DNA from: an uncultured Eubacteriales bacterium | GTDB taxonomy: Bacteria; Bacillota; Clostridia; Christensenellales; Aristaeellaceae | Direction: 5' to 3' | NCBI GenBank assembly: GCA_902799045.1 | Contig: CADBZH010000003.1 | Coordinates: forward strand, 124,001 to 188,000 | Length of the DNA: 64,000 nucleotides | Part shown: positions 14,522 through 22,970 of the stretch, one piece after another | How positions within the stretch are numbered: the first letter of the stretch is position 1 | Layout: every line of letters begins with the position of its first letter | Program-made: the position numbers and the translations under genes | The notes under the pieces: generated by a model | What the model was told of the DNA's origin: nothing | The model's input: only the letters and a program-made list of their open reading frames with translations | The model's database searches: none

Positions 14522-16669
14522 ATGAACGGATTTGGAAGTGCGAAAAAGAGATGGATCGCGGCGCTGCTGGCGACGGTCCTGCTGCTGCTCACCTGGACGG
14601 TGCCGGCGGTGGCGGAGACCTTCTCGGCCGTGGTCACCGCCGATTCCATGGCGGTGTATGCCGAGCCCTCGATGAGCCGCCAGCTGGGCACCCTCGAAAA
14701 ATACACCGTGGTGCGGGTCACCGGCTATTCCACCACCGTCGCGAAGATCACCTATGGCGGCAACACCGGCTACGCGAGGATTTCCGACATGAAGCGGGTG
14801 GACGCGGTGGCGAAGAGGGCGGTGGTGAACGCCGCCGCGCCGGTCTACCGGCAGCCCCAGGCCGACGGCGCCAGCGTCAAGGTTCCCGCGGGCACGCGGC
14901 TCTACGTGCTGGCGGAGTCCGGCGAGTGGGCCATGGTGGAGAAAAACGGCGTCGTGGGCTACATGAAGAGCGCGGCGCTCACCCAGGCCGACGAGAACTG
15001 GACCACGCCCTCCGCCGCCCCCACCGAGGCGACCACCACCAACGGCAACGGCATCACCATCCGCGAATACAGCGCCGTGGCCACCCAGAAGACCAGGGTC
15101 TACAAGGCCGCCAGCACAAAGAGCAAGTCGCTGGGCACCCTGAGCGCGGGCCAGCAGGTGACCGTGCAGGCCACCTCCAGCGATGGCTGGGCCTACATCA
15201 CCCTGGCCGGCAGGCACGGCTACTGCCAGCTTGCCAACCTGCAGGAGGGCACCGCCAGCGCGACCCTCGCGCCCGAGCCCACCGCCACGGCCCCGCGGGG
15301 CCAGAGCGGCTCGGTGACCCGTAGCAAGCTGCCGGTCTACAAGTCCGCCAGCACCGCCAGCAAGAAGCTGGGCACGCTGAAGAAGGGCCAGATCGTGAAC
15401 GTCATCCAGGTCCGGAACGGCTGGGCCTACATCGAGCTGAACGGCAACTACGGCTATTGTGCCGCCAAGGGCATCGCCACCGACGACAGCGAGGTGCCCT
15501 CCGGCTTCAAGCTGGCGGGCAACGTCTCCGCCACGGTCATTTCCAGCGAGGCGCGGGTCTACGCCACCCCGGGCACCGGCTCCGAGAGCGCGGCCGTCAA
15601 GCTGGGCGCCGAGGTGGTGGTCTACGCCTACAGCGACAGCTGGGCCTGCGTGGTGCAGAACGGCAAATACGGCTTCATTCCGATCAAGCTGCTGAGCAAG
15701 AAGGAATACGCCGCCATCGACAGCGACGGCAGCGCCCTGCAGACGCTGCTCAAGGCCCTGCTGGTCGGAGGCTACTATGACGCCGTGCCCTCCACCAGCT
15801 ACAACGCCGCGGCCATCGCCGCCATCAAGCGCTTCCAGAGCGCCTGCGGCCTGGAGCAGAGCGGCGTGGCGGACCAGACGCTGCAGCGGATCCTGTTCGG
15901 CGGCTATGCGCCCGTCAGCGGCATGCTCTACAAGGCGCTTTCCAGCGGCGACAAGAGCGACAGCGTCAGCCGCCTGCAGGCCCGCCTGTACGCGCTGGGC
16001 TACCTGAGCAAGACCACCAGCCTCGACGGCGAATACGGCACGACCACCGTCAGCGCCGTGAAGCTGTTCCAGAGCGCCAGCGGCATCACCGCCACCGGCA
16101 GCGCCGACACGGCCACTCTGAAGGCCCTCTATTCCACCGAGGCCAGGAAGCTGCCCGACGGCTCCAAGCCCGCCGACGGCACGACCACCAGCACCACGAC
16201 GACCAGCAACAGCACCTACCTGGACAGTGTGCCCAACGGCCTCGCCTCCACCACCAGCAGCTATTCCGAGAGCATGTCCCGCGCGGAGAAGCTGGAGTAT
16301 GTGATCTACCTGGCCCAGAGCAAGCTGGGTCGGCCCTACGTCTACGGCGCCACCGGCCCGGACAAGTTCGACTGCTCGGGCCTGACCACCTGGGCCTTCA
16401 AGGCGGTGGGCGTGTCGCTGAAGCGCAGCGCCTACGCGCAGGGCTACGACGAGACCTTCACCAAGATCGAGGGCGCGTCCAACCTCAAGCGCGGCGATAT
16501 CGTGTTCTTCAACACCATCTCCGACAGCGACCTCAGCGACCACGCCGGCATCTACATCGGCAGCGGCTACTTCATCCACGCCTCCTCCGGCGGCCACCGC
16601 GTGGTCGTCAGCAACCTGACCACCGGCTACTATGCCCGCGTGTTCAGCTGGGGACGGAGGATACTGTAG
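14522..16669 (+). CDS. Secreted SH3-domain, peptidoglycan-binding NlpC/P60 hydrolase
   Basis: A 715-residue exported cell-wall hydrolase. A signal peptide (KKRWIAALLATVLLLLTW...AVAE) is followed by about five bacterial SH3-type repeats (residues ~35-390), each carrying patterns such as VYKAASTKSKSLGTL and GWAYI. Two peptidoglycan-binding-like helical repeats lie around 400-530 (AAIAAIKRFQSACGLEQSGV and VSAVKLFQSASGITATGS). A Ser/Thr-rich linker leads to a C-terminal NlpC/P60 peptidase. The catalytic Cys is Cys618 in FDCSGLTTWAFK, with His in SDHAGIYIG and a second His in YFIHASSGGHR. It probably cleaves stem-peptide bonds. GAGGAG precedes the ATG. Confidence 0.93.
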   Translation: MNGFGSAKKRWIAALLATVLLLLTWTVPAVAETFSAVVTADSMAVYAEPSMSRQLGTLEKYTVVRVTGYSTTVAKITYGGNTGYARISDMKRVDAVAKRAVVNAAAPVYRQPQADGASVKVPAGTRLYVLAESGEWAMVEKNGVVGYMKSAALTQADENWTTPSAAPTEATTTNGNGITIREYSAVATQKTRVYKAASTKSKSLGTLSAGQQVTVQATSSDGWAYITLAGRHGYCQLANLQEGTASATLAPEPTATAPRGQSGSVTRSKLPVYKSASTASKKLGTLKKGQIVNVIQVRNGWAYIELNGNYGYCAAKGIATDDSEVPSGFKLAGNVSATVISSEARVYATPGTGSESAAVKLGAEVVVYAYSDSWACVVQNGKYGFIPIKLLSKKEYAAIDSDGSALQTLLKALLVGGYYDAVPSTSYNAAAIAAIKRFQSACGLEQSGVADQTLQRILFGGYAPVSGMLYKALSSGDKSDSVSRLQARLYALGYLSKTTSLDGEYGTTTVSAVKLFQSASGITATGSADTATLKALYSTEARKLPDGSKPADGTTTSTTTTSNSTYLDSVPNGLASTTSSYSESMSRAEKLEYVIYLAQSKLGRPYVYGATGPDKFDCSGLTTWAFKAVGVSLKRSAYAQGYDETFTKIEGASNLKRGDIVFFNTISDSDLSDHAGIYIGSGYFIHASSGGHRVVVSNLTTGYYARVFSWGRRIL

Positions 16670-16679
16670 GAATTGCCTG

Positions 16680-16712
16680 CGCGCCTTTGCACCCCCGTTC
16701 AAGGCGCGTTCA
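16680..16712 (+). terminator. Probable terminator after the NlpC/P60 gene
   Basis: CGCGCCTT (16680-16687) pairs with AAGGCGCG (16701-16708); the following T-tract is short, so efficiency is uncertain. Confidence 0.5.
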
Positions 16713-16724
16713 TAACGAGACGAA

Positions 16725-16794
16725 CAGATCCTTCGCTGCGCTCAGGATGACAAGCGACGCTTTTCCTGTCATCCCGAGCGCAGCGAAGGATCTG
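16725..16794. repeat. Dispersed palindromic repeat, family B copy 2
   Basis: CAGATCCTTCGCTGCGCTCA...GGATGACA faces TGTCATCCCGAGCGCAGCGA...AGGATCTG, nearly perfect arms. It lies between the convergent NlpC/P60 and CDF genes. Confidence 0.88.
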
Positions 16795-16820
16795 AAAGTT
16801 TAGCGGAGGGCTTACCGGTG

Positions 16821-17927
16821 TCAGTCGCTCGCGTCCACGTCCAGCGACACGGCGACGTTGTAGCCGGGGTACTTCGCCTCGATCTCGGACACGATCCCGC
16901 GGTATTCGCCGAGGCGGTCGGGGGCGGCGAAGTCGATGATGACGTCGAAGCGGATCTCCTTCGCGGCCTCGTCGATGTAGAAGCCGTGCATCTGCAGCAC
17001 GTGGTCGTGGGCCATCACGGTGCGGCGCACATCCTCCTGGATGTGGGCCGCCTTGTCGTTTTTGGTGTTTCTGGAATAGACGTTGATGCCGGTGAGGATC
17101 ACGCCGTGCTCCGCCAGCACCTTCTGGGTGATTTCGCGCTCCAGCGCGTCCAGCCGGTCCACGGTCATGGTGTCGTCCACCTCGATGTGCACCGAGCCCA
17201 TCAGCCGGTCCGGGCCGTAGGCGTGCAGGATCAGGTCGTAGGCGCCGTGCACCTCGTCAAAGCTGTTGATCGAGGCCTTCACGCCCTTCGCCAGGCCCGA
17301 TTCCGTGCGCTCGCCCAGAATGTCGGACAGGCTGTCGGAGAGCATCTCCAGGCCGGACTTGATGATCACCAGCGAGATGATCGCGCCCAGCCAGGCCTCC
17401 AGGCTCACGTGCCAGAGCAGGTAGATGCCCGCCGCCGCCAGCGTGGAGGCGGAGATGACGGAATCCAGCATGGCGTCCTTGCCGGAGGCGATCAGCGAAT
17501 CGCTGTTCACCTTTTCGCCCACGCCCTTCACATAGCGGCCCAGCAGGATCTTCACCACCACCGCCACCGCGATGATGATCAGCGCGACGGGGGAGTAGTC
17601 CGGGGCCTCGGGATGGAGGATCTTCTTGGCGGACTCCACCAGCGACGTGACGCCCGCGTAGAGCACGATCACCGAGATCAGCACGGCGCTGATGTATTCG
17701 ATGCGCCCGTAGCCGTAGGGGTGCTTCTTGTCCGGCCGCTTGCCGGCCAGCTTCGTGCCGATGATCGTGATGACGGAGGAAAGCGCGTCCGACAGGTTGT
17801 TCACGGCGTCCAGGATCACCGCGATGGAGCCGGATATCGCCCCGATCACGGCCTTGAAGCCCGCCAGGAACACGTTCGCCAGGATGCCGATGACGCTGGT
17901 GCGCACGATGATTTTGTCGCGTTGCAT
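16821..17927 (-). CDS. Cation diffusion facilitator (CDF) metal transporter
   Basis: A 368-residue membrane antiporter expected to export divalent metals (Zn, Mn, Fe or Co) in exchange for protons. The transmembrane core includes the metal-site patterns LDAVNNLSDALSS (TM2) and SGKDAMLDSVIS (TM5), plus the HPYGYGRIEY loop typical of the family. The cytoplasmic C-terminal domain (HGAYDLILHAYGP...HIEVDD) is present, and its extension of ~80 residues looks like a second, degenerate copy of that domain (VAVSLDVDASD at the end). I chose the ATG after GGGAGGTGTCTCC. Metal specificity cannot be assigned. Confidence 0.9.
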   Translation of the reverse strand: MQRDKIIVRTSVIGILANVFLAGFKAVIGAISGSIAVILDAVNNLSDALSSVITIIGTKLAGKRPDKKHPYGYGRIEYISAVLISVIVLYAGVTSLVESAKKILHPEAPDYSPVALIIIAVAVVVKILLGRYVKGVGEKVNSDSLIASGKDAMLDSVISASTLAAAGIYLLWHVSLEAWLGAIISLVIIKSGLEMLSDSLSDILGERTESGLAKGVKASINSFDEVHGAYDLILHAYGPDRLMGSVHIEVDDTMTVDRLDALEREITQKVLAEHGVILTGINVYSRNTKNDKAAHIQEDVRRTVMAHDHVLQMHGFYIDEAAKEIRFDVIIDFAAPDRLGEYRGIVSEIEAKYPGYNVAVSLDVDASD

Positions 17928-17960
17928 GGAGACACCTCCCGGTTGGTATGAATTGACAGA

Positions 17961-17989
17961 ATTATAGCACAGGTTGAAGGAGATGGCAA
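17961..17989 (-). promoter_or_regulatory. Promoter of the CDF transporter gene
   Basis: Leftward TTGCCA (17989-17984), 17-bp spacer, TATAAT (17966-17961) with TGC extended -10. Confidence 0.65.
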
Positions 17990-18150
17990 CGCCGCCCCTA
18001 CAGGTCACCTCTCAAAATGCTCATCGGCGCCGGACGGCTGGATTTCAGCCATCTTCGCCTTGCAAAAACCTTGACTGCCCGCCGGGGGTATTGACATAGA
18101 ACCGTAACTCATGCGTTTGCCGTGCCGCCCTCGCGCAACAAGAAATTATC

Positions 18151-18179
18151 TTGCAATATCCCTTCCGATATGCTATACT
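18151..18179 (+). promoter_or_regulatory. Promoter of the SRP RNA gene
   Basis: TTGCAA (18151-18156), 17-bp spacer, TATACT (18174-18179) with TGC extended -10, about 20 bases before the RNA. Confidence 0.75.
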
Positions 18180-18198
18180 GCCCTTGTCTGTGGGTGAT

Positions 18199-18304
18199 GA
18201 TGGTTGGGTCCCGTGCGGCACCATGCTGTGAATCTTGTCAGGGCCGGAAGGCAGCAGCAATAAGCGGATGTTGGCGCGCGCCGCGGGAGAGCCTGGCTTG
18301 AACC
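18199..18304 (+). ncRNA. ffs: Signal recognition particle RNA, small (4.5S-like) type
   Basis: The conserved SRP helix-8 core GTCAGGGCCGGAAGGCAGC followed by AGCAATAAGC is present, including the GGAA tetraloop and the Ffh-binding internal loops. Outer segments GGTTGGGTCCCGTGCGGC and CGCCGCGGGAGAGCCTGGCTT pair to close the long hairpin. About 105 nt with no Alu domain, so it is the short form rather than the Bacillus-type 6S-like long form. With Ffh it targets membrane proteins. End positions are approximate. Confidence 0.93.
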
Positions 18305-18316
18305 CGCAGGCTTTTT
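18290..18316 (+). terminator. Terminator of the SRP RNA
   Basis: AGCCTG (18290-18295) pairs with CAGGCT (18307-18312) followed by T5; it overlaps the 3' end of the RNA. Confidence 0.7.
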
Positions 18317-18375
18317 GTTTTGCGGACTATGGGAACACACTCTGACCTATCGCCATAAAAAGGAGAGAGAAAACC

Positions 18376-19167
18376 ATGCGAGTTGTCATTCAGGAGAACT
18401 ATGAGAAGATGTGCAAGTGGGCGGCGGATTACATCGCCGCGAAGATCAACGCGCACAGCGAGGATCGTCCCTTCGTGCTGGGCCTGCCCACCGGCTCCTC
18501 GCCCATCGGCGTGTACAGGGAGCTGGTGAAGAAGAACCAGGCCGGCGAGCTGTCGTTCGCCAACGTGGTGACCTTCAACATGGACGAATACCTGGGCCTG
18601 CCCCACGAGCACGACCAGAGCTACTGGTACTTCATGCATGACAACCTGTTCGATCACCTGACGGACATGAAGCCGGAGAACATCAACATCCTCAACGGCA
18701 TGACCGACGATCCCGAGGCCGAGTGCGCGGCCTATGAGGCGAAGATCGCCTCCTACGGCGGCATCGACCTGTTCATGGGCGGCATCGGCGTGGACGGCCA
18801 CCTGGCCTTCAACGAACCCTTCACGTCCCTCTCCAGCCGCACCGGCCTACGCGCCCTGACCACCGACACCCGCATCGTGAACAGCCGCTTCTTCGGAAAC
18901 GACCCGGAGAAGGTGCCCGCCTACGCGCTGAGCGTCGGCATCGGCACGGTGACGGACTCCAAGGAGGTGCTGGTGCTGATCAACGGCCACAATAAGGCCC
19001 GCGCCCTGGCGGCGACGGTGCAGGGCGGCGTCAGCCAGCAGTGGACCTGCTCGGCGCTGCAGCTGCACAACGCGGCGATCATCGCCTGCGACGAGGCGGC
19101 CTGCGGCGAGCTGACCGTGGACGCCTACAAGTATTTCCTGGACATCGAGAAGGAAGAGAGGCTGTAA
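18376..19167 (+). CDS. nagB: Glucosamine-6-phosphate deaminase
   Basis: Converts glucosamine-6-phosphate to fructose-6-phosphate and ammonium, the last step of amino-sugar catabolism. The 263 residues match NagB throughout: phosphate loop LPTGSSP (residues 37-43), FNMDEYLGL with catalytic Asp70, and GGIGVDGHLAFNEP with the Asp140-His142-Glu147 relay. AAAGGAG precedes the ATG. It is followed after one base by glmM, which works in the opposite (biosynthetic) direction on the same sugar, so the operon sits at the branch point between cell-wall precursor synthesis and glycolysis. Confidence 0.96.
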   Translation: MRVVIQENYEKMCKWAADYIAAKINAHSEDRPFVLGLPTGSSPIGVYRELVKKNQAGELSFANVVTFNMDEYLGLPHEHDQSYWYFMHDNLFDHLTDMKPENINILNGMTDDPEAECAAYEAKIASYGGIDLFMGGIGVDGHLAFNEPFTSLSSRTGLRALTTDTRIVNSRFFGNDPEKVPAYALSVGIGTVTDSKEVLVLINGHNKARALAATVQGGVSQQWTCSALQLHNAAIIACDEAACGELTVDAYKYFLDIEKEERL

Positions 19168-19168
19168 G

Positions 19169-20515
19169 ATGGGCAAGTATTTCGGCACCGACGGCTTCCG
19201 CGGCGAAGCCAACAAGACGCTGACCTTTGAGCACGCCATCAAGATCGGCCGCTTCCTGGGGTGGTTCTATGGCGCGCGGCAGGGCAAGAAGGCCCAGGTC
19301 GTCATCGGCAAGGACACCCGCCGCTCCTCCTACATGTTCGAATACGCGCTGTGCACGGGCCTGATGGCCTCCGGCGCGGATGCCTACATCATGCACGTCA
19401 CCACCACGCCCTCGGTGGCCTACATCACCCGCGTGGACGATTTCGACTGCGGCATCATGATCTCCGCCAGCCACAACCCGTTCTACGACAACGGCATCAA
19501 GCTGCTGAATGGCAGCGGCGAGAAGATGGACGAGGAGACCATCCTGAAGGTGGAGGAGTACATCGACGACAAGCTTGAGATCCCGGTGTCCACCGGCGCG
19601 GAAATCGGCCGCACCGTGGACTATGTGGCGGGCCGCAACCGCTACATCGGCCACCTGATCTCCATGAGCCGCTACAGCTTCAAGAACGTGCGCGTGGGCC
19701 TGGACGTCTCCAACGGCGCGGCCTGGCAGATCGCCAAGGGCATCTTTGACGCGCTGGGCGCCAAGACCTACGTCATCAACGACGAGCCCGACGGCACCAA
19801 CATCAACATGGACTGCGGCTCCACCCACATCGAGCATCTGCAGCAGTTCGTCCGCGAGAAGAAGCTGGACGTGGGCTTCGCCTACGACGGCGACGCGGAC
19901 CGCTGCCTGGCCGTGGACGAGAAGGGCAACGTTCTCACCGGCGACCACATCCTCTACATCTACGGCCTGTACATGAAGGAGCGCGGCAAGCTGCTGAACA
20001 ACACCATCGTCACCACCGTGATGAGCAACTTCGGCCTCTACAAGGCGCTGGACAAGGTGGGCATCGGCTATGAGAAGACCAAGGTGGGCGACAAGTACGT
20101 CTACGAGAACATGGTCCAGAACGGCCACCGCATCGGCGGCGAGCAGAGCGGCCACATCATCTTCTCCAAGTATGAGACCACGGGCGACGGCATCCTCACC
20201 AGCCTGAAGCTGATGGAGGTCATGCTGGCCAAGCGCAAGCCCATGAGCGAGCTGGCCGCGCCGGTGGTGTTCTACCCGCAGGTGCTGAAGAACGTGCGCG
20301 TGAAGAGCAAACCCGACGCCCAGAACGACCCGGACGTGCAGGCGGCGGTGAAGCGCGTGGCCGAGGCCCTCGGCGACGAAGGCCGCATCCTGGTGCGCGA
20401 GAGCGGCACCGAGCCGGTCATCCGCGTGATGGTGGAGGCCACCAGCGACGAAATCTGCCAAAAGTACGTGGACGACGTGGTGTGGCAGATCGAGAAGAAG
20501 GGGCATCTGGCCTGA
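19169..20515 (+). CDS. glmM: Phosphoglucosamine mutase (GlmM-type phosphohexomutase)
   Basis: Interconverts glucosamine-6-P and glucosamine-1-P for UDP-GlcNAc synthesis. The 448-residue alpha-D-phosphohexomutase has the phosphoserine loop ISASHNP (Ser101), metal loop DGDADR (240-245), sugar loop GGEQSGH and phosphate-binding RESGTEPVIRVM. The N-terminal KYFGTDGFRG and RESGTEP fit GlmM rather than ManB. It starts one base after the nagB stop, with GAGAGG inside the nagB end, so the two are co-translated. A perfect 11-bp hairpin follows. Confidence 0.93.
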   Translation: MGKYFGTDGFRGEANKTLTFEHAIKIGRFLGWFYGARQGKKAQVVIGKDTRRSSYMFEYALCTGLMASGADAYIMHVTTTPSVAYITRVDDFDCGIMISASHNPFYDNGIKLLNGSGEKMDEETILKVEEYIDDKLEIPVSTGAEIGRTVDYVAGRNRYIGHLISMSRYSFKNVRVGLDVSNGAAWQIAKGIFDALGAKTYVINDEPDGTNINMDCGSTHIEHLQQFVREKKLDVGFAYDGDADRCLAVDEKGNVLTGDHILYIYGLYMKERGKLLNNTIVTTVMSNFGLYKALDKVGIGYEKTKVGDKYVYENMVQNGHRIGGEQSGHIIFSKYETTGDGILTSLKLMEVMLAKRKPMSELAAPVVFYPQVLKNVRVKSKPDAQNDPDVQAAVKRVAEALGDEGRILVRESGTEPVIRVMVEATSDEICQKYVDDVVWQIEKKGHLA

Positions 20516-20536
20516 TCGCGTTAATTGCGCAATGAA

Positions 20537-20561
20537 CAGGGGCGCCGCATCGGCGCCCCTG
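20537..20561. terminator. Hairpin between the convergent glmM and HD-GYP genes
   Basis: Perfect 11-bp stem CAGGGGCGCCG / CGGCGCCCCTG with a 3-nt loop. T-tracts are weak on both sides, so termination is probable rather than certain. Confidence 0.55.
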
Positions 20562-20580
20562 CGTTTATATAGACGAAACC

Positions 20581-22665
20581 TCACCCGGCCTTGACGCGGA
20601 TGTTCGTCAGGGCGCACTGATCCCCGGTGAGGGCGACATAGACCTTCCGGCCCGCCTCCAGGGTCGTCGTGTTGACGATGGCGATGCCGCGGTTCTCGGT
20701 GGTCAGCGTGAGCCGGTTGCCCTTCCTCTCAAACGTGACGACGCAGTCGAAGCCCTTCTTGTTCTCTTCCTTCCAGGCGTCCCAGCCGAGGAAATCCGGC
20801 CGTCGCTCGACGGTCAGCTCGTTGATGATGCCGTCGTCCTTGTCCTCCCAGGTTTCGCCGTCGAGCCGGACGAGCGCGAATTCCCGAAACCCGCGGCCGT
20901 TGACCTGGCCGTCCTCCGAGGTGAAGATGCTGATGAACGGGCAATGCCAGATCAGCCGCGCCGTCGGCAGGCTCATGGTGTGGAAGCGAAGCTCCAGCCG
21001 GTCGGCGATGGGAACGCCCTGGGTCGCGGCGCTCCGGAAGTAATCGACCTGCACGTTGGGCACGTCGCCCTGCGGAGCGTCGATGAAGCTGATCAGCGGC
21101 GCGATCCTCTCCACGGCGCTCTCCTCGAGGACCTCCTCCGTCTTCTCGATGGAGACCTCCTTCACGTGGCAATGCTCGCCGGTCAGCGCGATGTAGGTGT
21201 AGCGGGAGCTGTCGGGCAGCGCGATCGTCACCCGGATCGTCTGCGCGCCGTCGTCGATCTCCATCAGCACGTGATCCCGAACGCGCGCGATCCACGCACT
21301 GTAGGTCTGTTCGCCGGCCTTTGCGGCGTGCTCCACGGCCGCGTGGGGGCGCTTCTCCGTTCGCGCCTTGCGCGCGCCGGTGGTCGTCACCGTGCCGTCG
21401 AAGCGGATCTCGGCGTATTCGAAGTAGTTCAGGTCGCGGATGGTCTTCTCCTCGTCGTGAACGCGCCCGTCCAGCGAGTCGAAGAGGATGAGGGTCGGGA
21501 TCTGCCGGTCGGCTTGGGCCGCATCCTCGGAAACGGACCGGAAGCGGAACCTCGTGATCGGCGGCAGGATCAGCACGCCCTCCGAAATCTCGTTCCGGTA
21601 TTCCGTGCAGACCAGCTCGTTCTTGCCCGCCAGCTCCTTCACCTCCGCGCGCTCCTTCATCTCGTAGTCGACGTCGACGTCGATCAGGTGCTGCATCGCC
21701 CGGGCGATCTCCGGGTCAAACTGGGTGCCCGCGCCCTTCACGATCTCCTCGCGCACCAGCTGCTGGGGCATGGCGGCGCGGTAGCTTCGGTTCGAGGTCA
21801 TGGCGTCGTAGGCGTCCGCGACGGAGATGATCCGCGCGATTTCCGGGATGTCGTTGCCCTTCAGCTTGTCCGGGTAGCCCTTGCCGTCATAGCGCTCGTG
21901 ATGGGACTGGGCCGCGATGCTCAGGTAGGGATAGGCGGTGATGCCGGACAGGATCTGCTTGCCGATGGTCGAATGCTGCTTGATGGCCTCGTATTCGTCC
22001 GGCGTCAGCTTTCCGTTCTTCACCAGCAGCGTATACTTGATGCCGATCTTGCCCACGTCGTGGAGAAGGCCCGCGTAGTAGATCTGGTTGCACTCCTCCT
22101 CGCTCTTGCCCAGCTGGGCCGCGATGCGCCGGGCGTATTCCGCCACCCGCAGCGAATGGCCCCGGGAATAGACGTCCTTCGCCTCGATGGCGTTCACCAG
22201 CGCCGTGGCGGTCTGTTCGAACAGCAGCTCGGCGCCCTTCTGCCGCGCCTTCAGGGCGTCCATTTCGATGGTCTGGTAGCGGTCGATCGCCTTGCCCCTC
22301 TGGTAGATGATGAAGAGGGCGATGATCACCAGGATCACGCTGAACAGGCCGGCCAGCGCGGAGGGGTTCTTTCCGATAAACAGCCCGATGAGCAGCACGC
22401 CCAGCTGCGCCAGCTGCAGCAGCAGCGCGGTGACGAAGCCCTTCTTCCTGAAGTAGCTCGTCAGGAAGAAGGCGCACAGGCTGCCCAGCGTCGAGACGAT
22501 GCCCGCCAGCGAGGCGATCTGTATCGTGTTGCCGAAAACCTGGACGGTTTCCCGGGAAGAGCCTATCCTTACGATCAGGGCCAGCACGGCCAAATAGAGG
22601 GCCAACAGCACCCAATACAGCGCATCGTGCCGCCGCTGCCTCCTGGAAACCGCGTTCTTGTTCAT
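20581..22665 (-). CDS. Membrane HD-GYP-type phosphohydrolase with large C-terminal beta region
   Basis: A 694-residue protein. Four predicted membrane helices lie in residues ~15-120. An HD-GYP domain follows: HDVGKIGIKY with the HD pair at 202-203, then HHERYDGKGYP at 255-265 and ARIISVADAYDAM, the pattern of c-di-GMP phosphodiesterases. The C-terminal ~330 residues, which family knowledge does not explain, contain two similar segments ending YTYIALTGEHCHVKEVSI and KVYVALTGDQCALTNIRV, each preceded by a beta-rich stretch. This suggests a duplicated beta-sandwich, perhaps a ligand-binding sensor. No GGDEF domain and no c-di-GMP cyclase gene is in the window. It faces glmM convergently. Confidence 0.82.
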   Translation of the reverse strand: MNKNAVSRRQRRHDALYWVLLALYLAVLALIVRIGSSRETVQVFGNTIQIASLAGIVSTLGSLCAFFLTSYFRKKGFVTALLLQLAQLGVLLIGLFIGKNPSALAGLFSVILVIIALFIIYQRGKAIDRYQTIEMDALKARQKGAELLFEQTATALVNAIEAKDVYSRGHSLRVAEYARRIAAQLGKSEEECNQIYYAGLLHDVGKIGIKYTLLVKNGKLTPDEYEAIKQHSTIGKQILSGITAYPYLSIAAQSHHERYDGKGYPDKLKGNDIPEIARIISVADAYDAMTSNRSYRAAMPQQLVREEIVKGAGTQFDPEIARAMQHLIDVDVDYEMKERAEVKELAGKNELVCTEYRNEISEGVLILPPITRFRFRSVSEDAAQADRQIPTLILFDSLDGRVHDEEKTIRDLNYFEYAEIRFDGTVTTTGARKARTEKRPHAAVEHAAKAGEQTYSAWIARVRDHVLMEIDDGAQTIRVTIALPDSSRYTYIALTGEHCHVKEVSIEKTEEVLEESAVERIAPLISFIDAPQGDVPNVQVDYFRSAATQGVPIADRLELRFHTMSLPTARLIWHCPFISIFTSEDGQVNGRGFREFALVRLDGETWEDKDDGIINELTVERRPDFLGWDAWKEENKKGFDCVVTFERKGNRLTLTTENRGIAIVNTTTLEAGRKVYVALTGDQCALTNIRVKAG

Positions 22666-22759
22666 CGTTCAGAGTTCCTTCCTGCATACCCTCTCAGGGC
22701 GCGTCCGCCCGTTGCCGGCGCATGCCCCGAGAAAGTGCCATCCTTTGCCACCTTAAAGC

Positions 22760-22788
22760 AGTATAATTCCAAAAATGTTAAGAAACAA
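22760..22788 (-). promoter_or_regulatory. Promoter of the HD-GYP gene
   Basis: Leftward TTGTTT (22788-22783), 17-bp spacer, TATACT (22765-22760), the same hexamers as the BMP-like gene promoter. The rest of the gap up to 22970 shows no gene. Confidence 0.6.
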
Positions 22789-22970
22789 GAGAACCGGTAG
22801 GTTTTGGCGTTTAATCGACCTCTTTTCGCAAGGATTGTCACTTTTGGCGGGCCTCGCGCAGCGCCGCCACCACAAAGCCCCATTCCCGCCCACGGATGCT
22901 TACAGTGGCGTCAACATTCTGTGATAGTATGAATCCGTATGGGATTCACCCCGCAGGAGGATGACATCAT

